From Streptomyces canus 299MFChir4.1 (GTDB taxonomy: Bacteria; Actinomycetota; Actinomycetes; Streptomycetales; Streptomycetaceae), in contig NZ_KB911591.1 in the NCBI RefSeq assembly GCF_000383615.1, positions 80,669 through 144,668 on the forward strand: DNA of 64,000 nt, read 5' to 3'. This document shows positions 58,216-64,000 of the stretch, piece by piece. A program made the translations under genes and the position numbers. Every line of letters starts with the position of its first letter. Positions within the stretch are counted from its first letter, which is position 1. The notes beneath the pieces were generated by a model. It was not told where the DNA came from, ran no database searches, and worked only from the letters and a program-made list of their open reading frames with translations.

Positions 58216-60630
58216 TCAGGCCACGCGGATCCCCACGATGCAGGTGTCGTCGTCCGTGTCGGACCTGCTGTGCGTGAGCAGACGGTCCAACTGCTGGTCC
58301 AGCGTGGGCGGGACCGCCCGGGCCACCGTCAGGAACTGCGCCAGGGACTCCTCCACGGACCGGTCCCGGCGTTCGATCAGACCGTCCGTGTACATCAGCA
58401 GCGTGTCGTCGACGGCGAGCTGGACCTCGTGCTCCTCGTACCTCGCCTCCGGTACGGCGCCCAGCAGCAGCCCCGTGACCAGCGGCAGCGGTGCCGCCTC
58501 CGAGCCGCGCACCAGGACCGGCGGCAGATGCCCGGCCCGCGCCCAGCGCAGGGTGTGGTTCTCGGGGTCGTAGAGGCCGCAGACCGCGGTGGCGGTGACG
58601 GCGCCGGTCAGGTGGTGGGCCACCATGTTGAGCCAGGACAGCAGCTGGGCCGGACCGGCACCGGTCACGGCGAGCCCGCGCAGCGCGTTGCGCAGCACGA
58701 CCATGCTGGTGGCCGCCTCGATTCCGTGGCCCGCGACGTCGCCCACGCACAGCAGCACCAGCCGGGACGGCAGCACAACGGCGTCGTACCAGTCGCCGCC
58801 GACCAGATGCTGGGTCTCGGCGGGCCGGTAGCGCACCGCCACGTCGAGTCCCGGAACCTCCAGCGGCGCCTGTGTCGGGGGCATGATGGCGTGCTGCAGC
58901 TGGAGGGTCAGCCGGTTGCGTTCGCTGGCCTGCTGCTCGGTGTGGGCGAGCTGGTCGCGGGTGGCGGCGAGGGCGACCTCGGTCCAGTGGTGCGCGGAGA
59001 TGTCCTGGTAGGCGCCGCGCACCACGTACAGCTGACCGGCGGAGTCCAGGACCGGCTCCGCCACGACGCGGATGTGGCGGGTGACCCCGTCGGGGCGTTG
59101 CAGACGGAACGCGGTGGACGCGGGACGGCGCTGGTGCAGCAGGGTGCGCAGGAACCGGCCGAGGGCGACGGCGTCGTCGGGGTGGGCGTGAGCGGGCAGC
59201 TCCTCCAGCGGCACGGGCATCTCGGAGACGGGCTTGCCGTAGAGGCTGTAGAGCTGGCCGTTCCAGGTGATCTCGCCCGTCAGCAGGTTCTCCTCGAAAC
59301 CGCCGATGCGGCCCAGGCGCTGGGCGTGCTGGAGCAGGCTCGCGAGGCGTGCCGTCTCGTCCTCGATGCGCCAGATCAGCAGGACGCTGCCGCCGTGCCG
59401 GCTGACGTTGATGTCGGCGACCGCCGCGAGCTGCACGTCGTCGACCAGGGCGGTGAGCCGCATGCGGTGGGCGCGGAAGGGCTCGCCGGTGGCGTAGACG
59501 CGCTCGATCCGGTCGAACAGCTCGCTGTGGCCCGCGGCCATCGGGTACGCCTCCAGCAGCAGCGCGCCGTTCACGGCGCCCCGCGGCCGGCCGGCCGGGT
59601 CGAGGAAGCGGCTGTTGACGTGGTGGATGCGGAAGTCGACCAGGTGCCCGTCGGGGTCCAGGTGCGGCACCAGTACCAGGGCGGGGTCGTGGAGCCCGTC
59701 GGCCAGGTCCATCAGCTCGGAGACGTCCGGCAGGACGGGCGGATCGGGGGCGCCGTCGGGGTGCCGGAGCGCGTACGTCTCCAGGGTGTGCGCGCACAGC
59801 TCGCCCAGGGCCTCGATCTGGCGGACGATCGCCGGGGGAGGCGGCTCCAGCGGTGTGGGCCAGGCGATCTCCAGTACGCCCTGGATGCGCCCGCCGGTCG
59901 CGGCCGGTACGGCGACCCGGCCCCCGTCGGGGTACTGGTGCTGGCCCATGGACGGCAGACCGGTCTCGGACAGGCTGCGGATCCATTCCCCCGAGCGCTC
60001 GGTGAGCCCGCGGCGGGCCACGGTCGTCACGCCCGGCGGCACATGGCGCCAGCGGCCGGCCTCGGCCGAGGAGAACCCGGCGCTGCCCGCGAGGGTGAGG
60101 GACCCGTCGGCTCCCAGGGCCCAGATGGCCACCGCCTCCGCGCCCAGCGGGGTGAGCGCGTGCTCCAGCAGGGAGTCGGCGACGGCCTGGGTGTCGTCGG
60201 CGGCCAGCGCACCGCTCTCGGCGGTCCGCAGCCGTACGGCGGAGGAGTCCTGGTCAGGCGGATCGGCGGCGGTCGCGGCGAGGAACGCGCTGGTCACCTC
60301 CGAGAGCCGGTCGCGCGAAGCCTGGTTGATCACGTCGACGGCGAACTCCAGCGGGGTCACCCCCGCCTGCGCGGCAAGCTCCGCGAGCTGCCGCGAGGCC
60401 TGCGCCGGACCGCAGCCCAGCCGCTCGACCAGGATGCCCTTGGCCAGTTCGATCAGGGCCCGCCCGTCCGCCTCGGCCTGCGCCGCCCGCACCTCCCGGC
60501 GCAGCCGCTCGACGGTTGCCGCCAGCCGGCCGACGGGAGAGGCCTCCCCGTGACGGTCGCCGTCGTCGACGGCGGACCGGTTGTCCTCGGGGGCACTCTG
60601 GGGCTCGGACGGCTGACGGAGATCACTCAC
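58216..60630 (-). CDS. ANTAR-GAF-PAS-PAS-PP2C multi-sensor phosphatase
   Basis: An 804-residue SpoIIE-type phosphatase. The GTG is 11 bases after GAGGAA. Order: ANTAR-like helices at about 30-110 (LIELAKGILVERLGCGPAQA), GAF (about 130-285, WALGADGSLTLAGSAGFSSA), a PAS (about 300-430), a PAS_3 (about 435-545, RIGGFEENLLTGEITWNGQL, RHIRVVAEPVLDSAG), a short coiled linker, and the phosphatase (about 570-800: VGGDWYDAVVLPSR, VGDVAGHGIEAATS, WARAGHLPPVLVRG, LLMYTDGLIERRD, DDDTCIVGI). ANTAR normally binds RNA, so an RNA link to partner-switch signalling is possible. It lies 58 bp downstream of the HAMP-array kinase on the same strand, probably one operon. Confidence 0.92.
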   Translation of the reverse strand: MSDLRQPSEPQSAPEDNRSAVDDGDRHGEASPVGRLAATVERLRREVRAAQAEADGRALIELAKGILVERLGCGPAQASRQLAELAAQAGVTPLEFAVDVINQASRDRLSEVTSAFLAATAADPPDQDSSAVRLRTAESGALAADDTQAVADSLLEHALTPLGAEAVAIWALGADGSLTLAGSAGFSSAEAGRWRHVPPGVTTVARRGLTERSGEWIRSLSETGLPSMGQHQYPDGGRVAVPAATGGRIQGVLEIAWPTPLEPPPPAIVRQIEALGELCAHTLETYALRHPDGAPDPPVLPDVSELMDLADGLHDPALVLVPHLDPDGHLVDFRIHHVNSRFLDPAGRPRGAVNGALLLEAYPMAAGHSELFDRIERVYATGEPFRAHRMRLTALVDDVQLAAVADINVSRHGGSVLLIWRIEDETARLASLLQHAQRLGRIGGFEENLLTGEITWNGQLYSLYGKPVSEMPVPLEELPAHAHPDDAVALGRFLRTLLHQRRPASTAFRLQRPDGVTRHIRVVAEPVLDSAGQLYVVRGAYQDISAHHWTEVALAATRDQLAHTEQQASERNRLTLQLQHAIMPPTQAPLEVPGLDVAVRYRPAETQHLVGGDWYDAVVLPSRLVLLCVGDVAGHGIEAATSMVVLRNALRGLAVTGAGPAQLLSWLNMVAHHLTGAVTATAVCGLYDPENHTLRWARAGHLPPVLVRGSEAAPLPLVTGLLLGAVPEARYEEHEVQLAVDDTLLMYTDGLIERRDRSVEESLAQFLTVARAVPPTLDQQLDRLLTHSRSDTDDDTCIVGIRVA

Positions 60631-60688
60631 GGTGGGCCTGTTCCTCGGCTGGGACGTCACGCGGTCGGCTGGGGGGCGCTGCGTGCGC

Positions 60689-64000
<3,312 letters not shown>

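Overview
The window is high-GC actinobacterial DNA, almost certainly a Streptomyces chromosome. Signs of this are the GTG/TTG starts with AGGAGG-like ribosome sites, the Streptomyces-rich families present (PF04672 methyltransferases, XRE-DUF5753/DUF397 pairs, DUF5133, TioE-type MerR, conservon-like P450), many secreted polysaccharide hydrolases, and several SpoIIE-type phosphatases with GAF/PAS/ANTAR sensors. No rRNA, tRNA, CRISPR array or transposase gene was seen. The gene mix (secreted enzymes, regulators, a telomere-protein-like cassette, gene remnants) fits a chromosome arm rather than the core.

Layout. 1-0.84 kb: cytochrome P450, cut by the left edge. 1.0-2.1 kb: secreted GH53 galactanase under a LacI-type operator. 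2.35-4.7 kb: three-gene cassette (small HTH protein, Tap-like XRE/zinc-knuckle protein, Tpg-like HTH protein with a frameshift). 4.76-7 kb: secreted trypsin-like protease, SDR, imine-reductase remnant. 7-12 kb: developmental-regulator-like block (two PF04672 methyltransferases, DUF397, XRE-DUF5753, HATPase, GAF-PP2C phosphatase). 12-24.2 kb: polysaccharide block on the minus strand (coupled alginate-lyase-like/pectate-lyase-like pair, 1733-residue double GH43 protein, GH95-like enzyme, PfkB sugar kinase). 24.2-31.8 kb: DUF1801, AhpD-like, XRE-NB-ARC-TPR regulator, aldo/keto reductase followed by degenerate copies of its own 3' end, F420-type oxidoreductase, GH16-like enzyme. 32.3-35.7 kb: receiver-PP2C / histidine kinase / receiver operon. 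35.7-38.7 kb: MerR regulator divergent from an erythromycin-esterase-like gene, then GH46 chitosanase with its operator. 38.8-51.2 kb: stress and envelope genes (Ala/Lys-rich membrane protein, Mrr-like membrane protein, PAS-GAF-PP2C, DUF475, DUF4097 lipoprotein, DUF5133, catalase, DAG kinase with PAP2 phosphatase, DUF2231-Rieske fusion, DUF1360). 51.3-58.2 kb: a probable amide/peptide small-molecule operon (GCS2 ligase, 36-codon ORF, AsnO-type amidotransferase, S9 peptidase, Orn/Lys/Arg-type decarboxylase). 58.2-64 kb: ANTAR-GAF-PAS-PP2C phosphatase and a HAMP-array hybrid histidine kinase cut by the right edge.

Two loci deserve most attention. The 2.3-4.7 kb cassette looks like a diverged telomere-associated/terminal-protein pair with an extra small HTH partner. 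The 51.3-58.2 kb operon pairs an amidotransferase resembling the N-acetylglutaminylglutamine-amide enzyme with a GCS2 ligase, an S9 peptidase and a PLP decarboxylase, and lacks the usual partner enzymes within view. The degenerate tandem copies of an aldo/keto reductase 3' end (29.15-29.48 kb) are an unusual piece of genome history. Four separate SpoIIE-type phosphatases in 64 kb suggest dense anti-sigma/anti-anti-sigma signalling.
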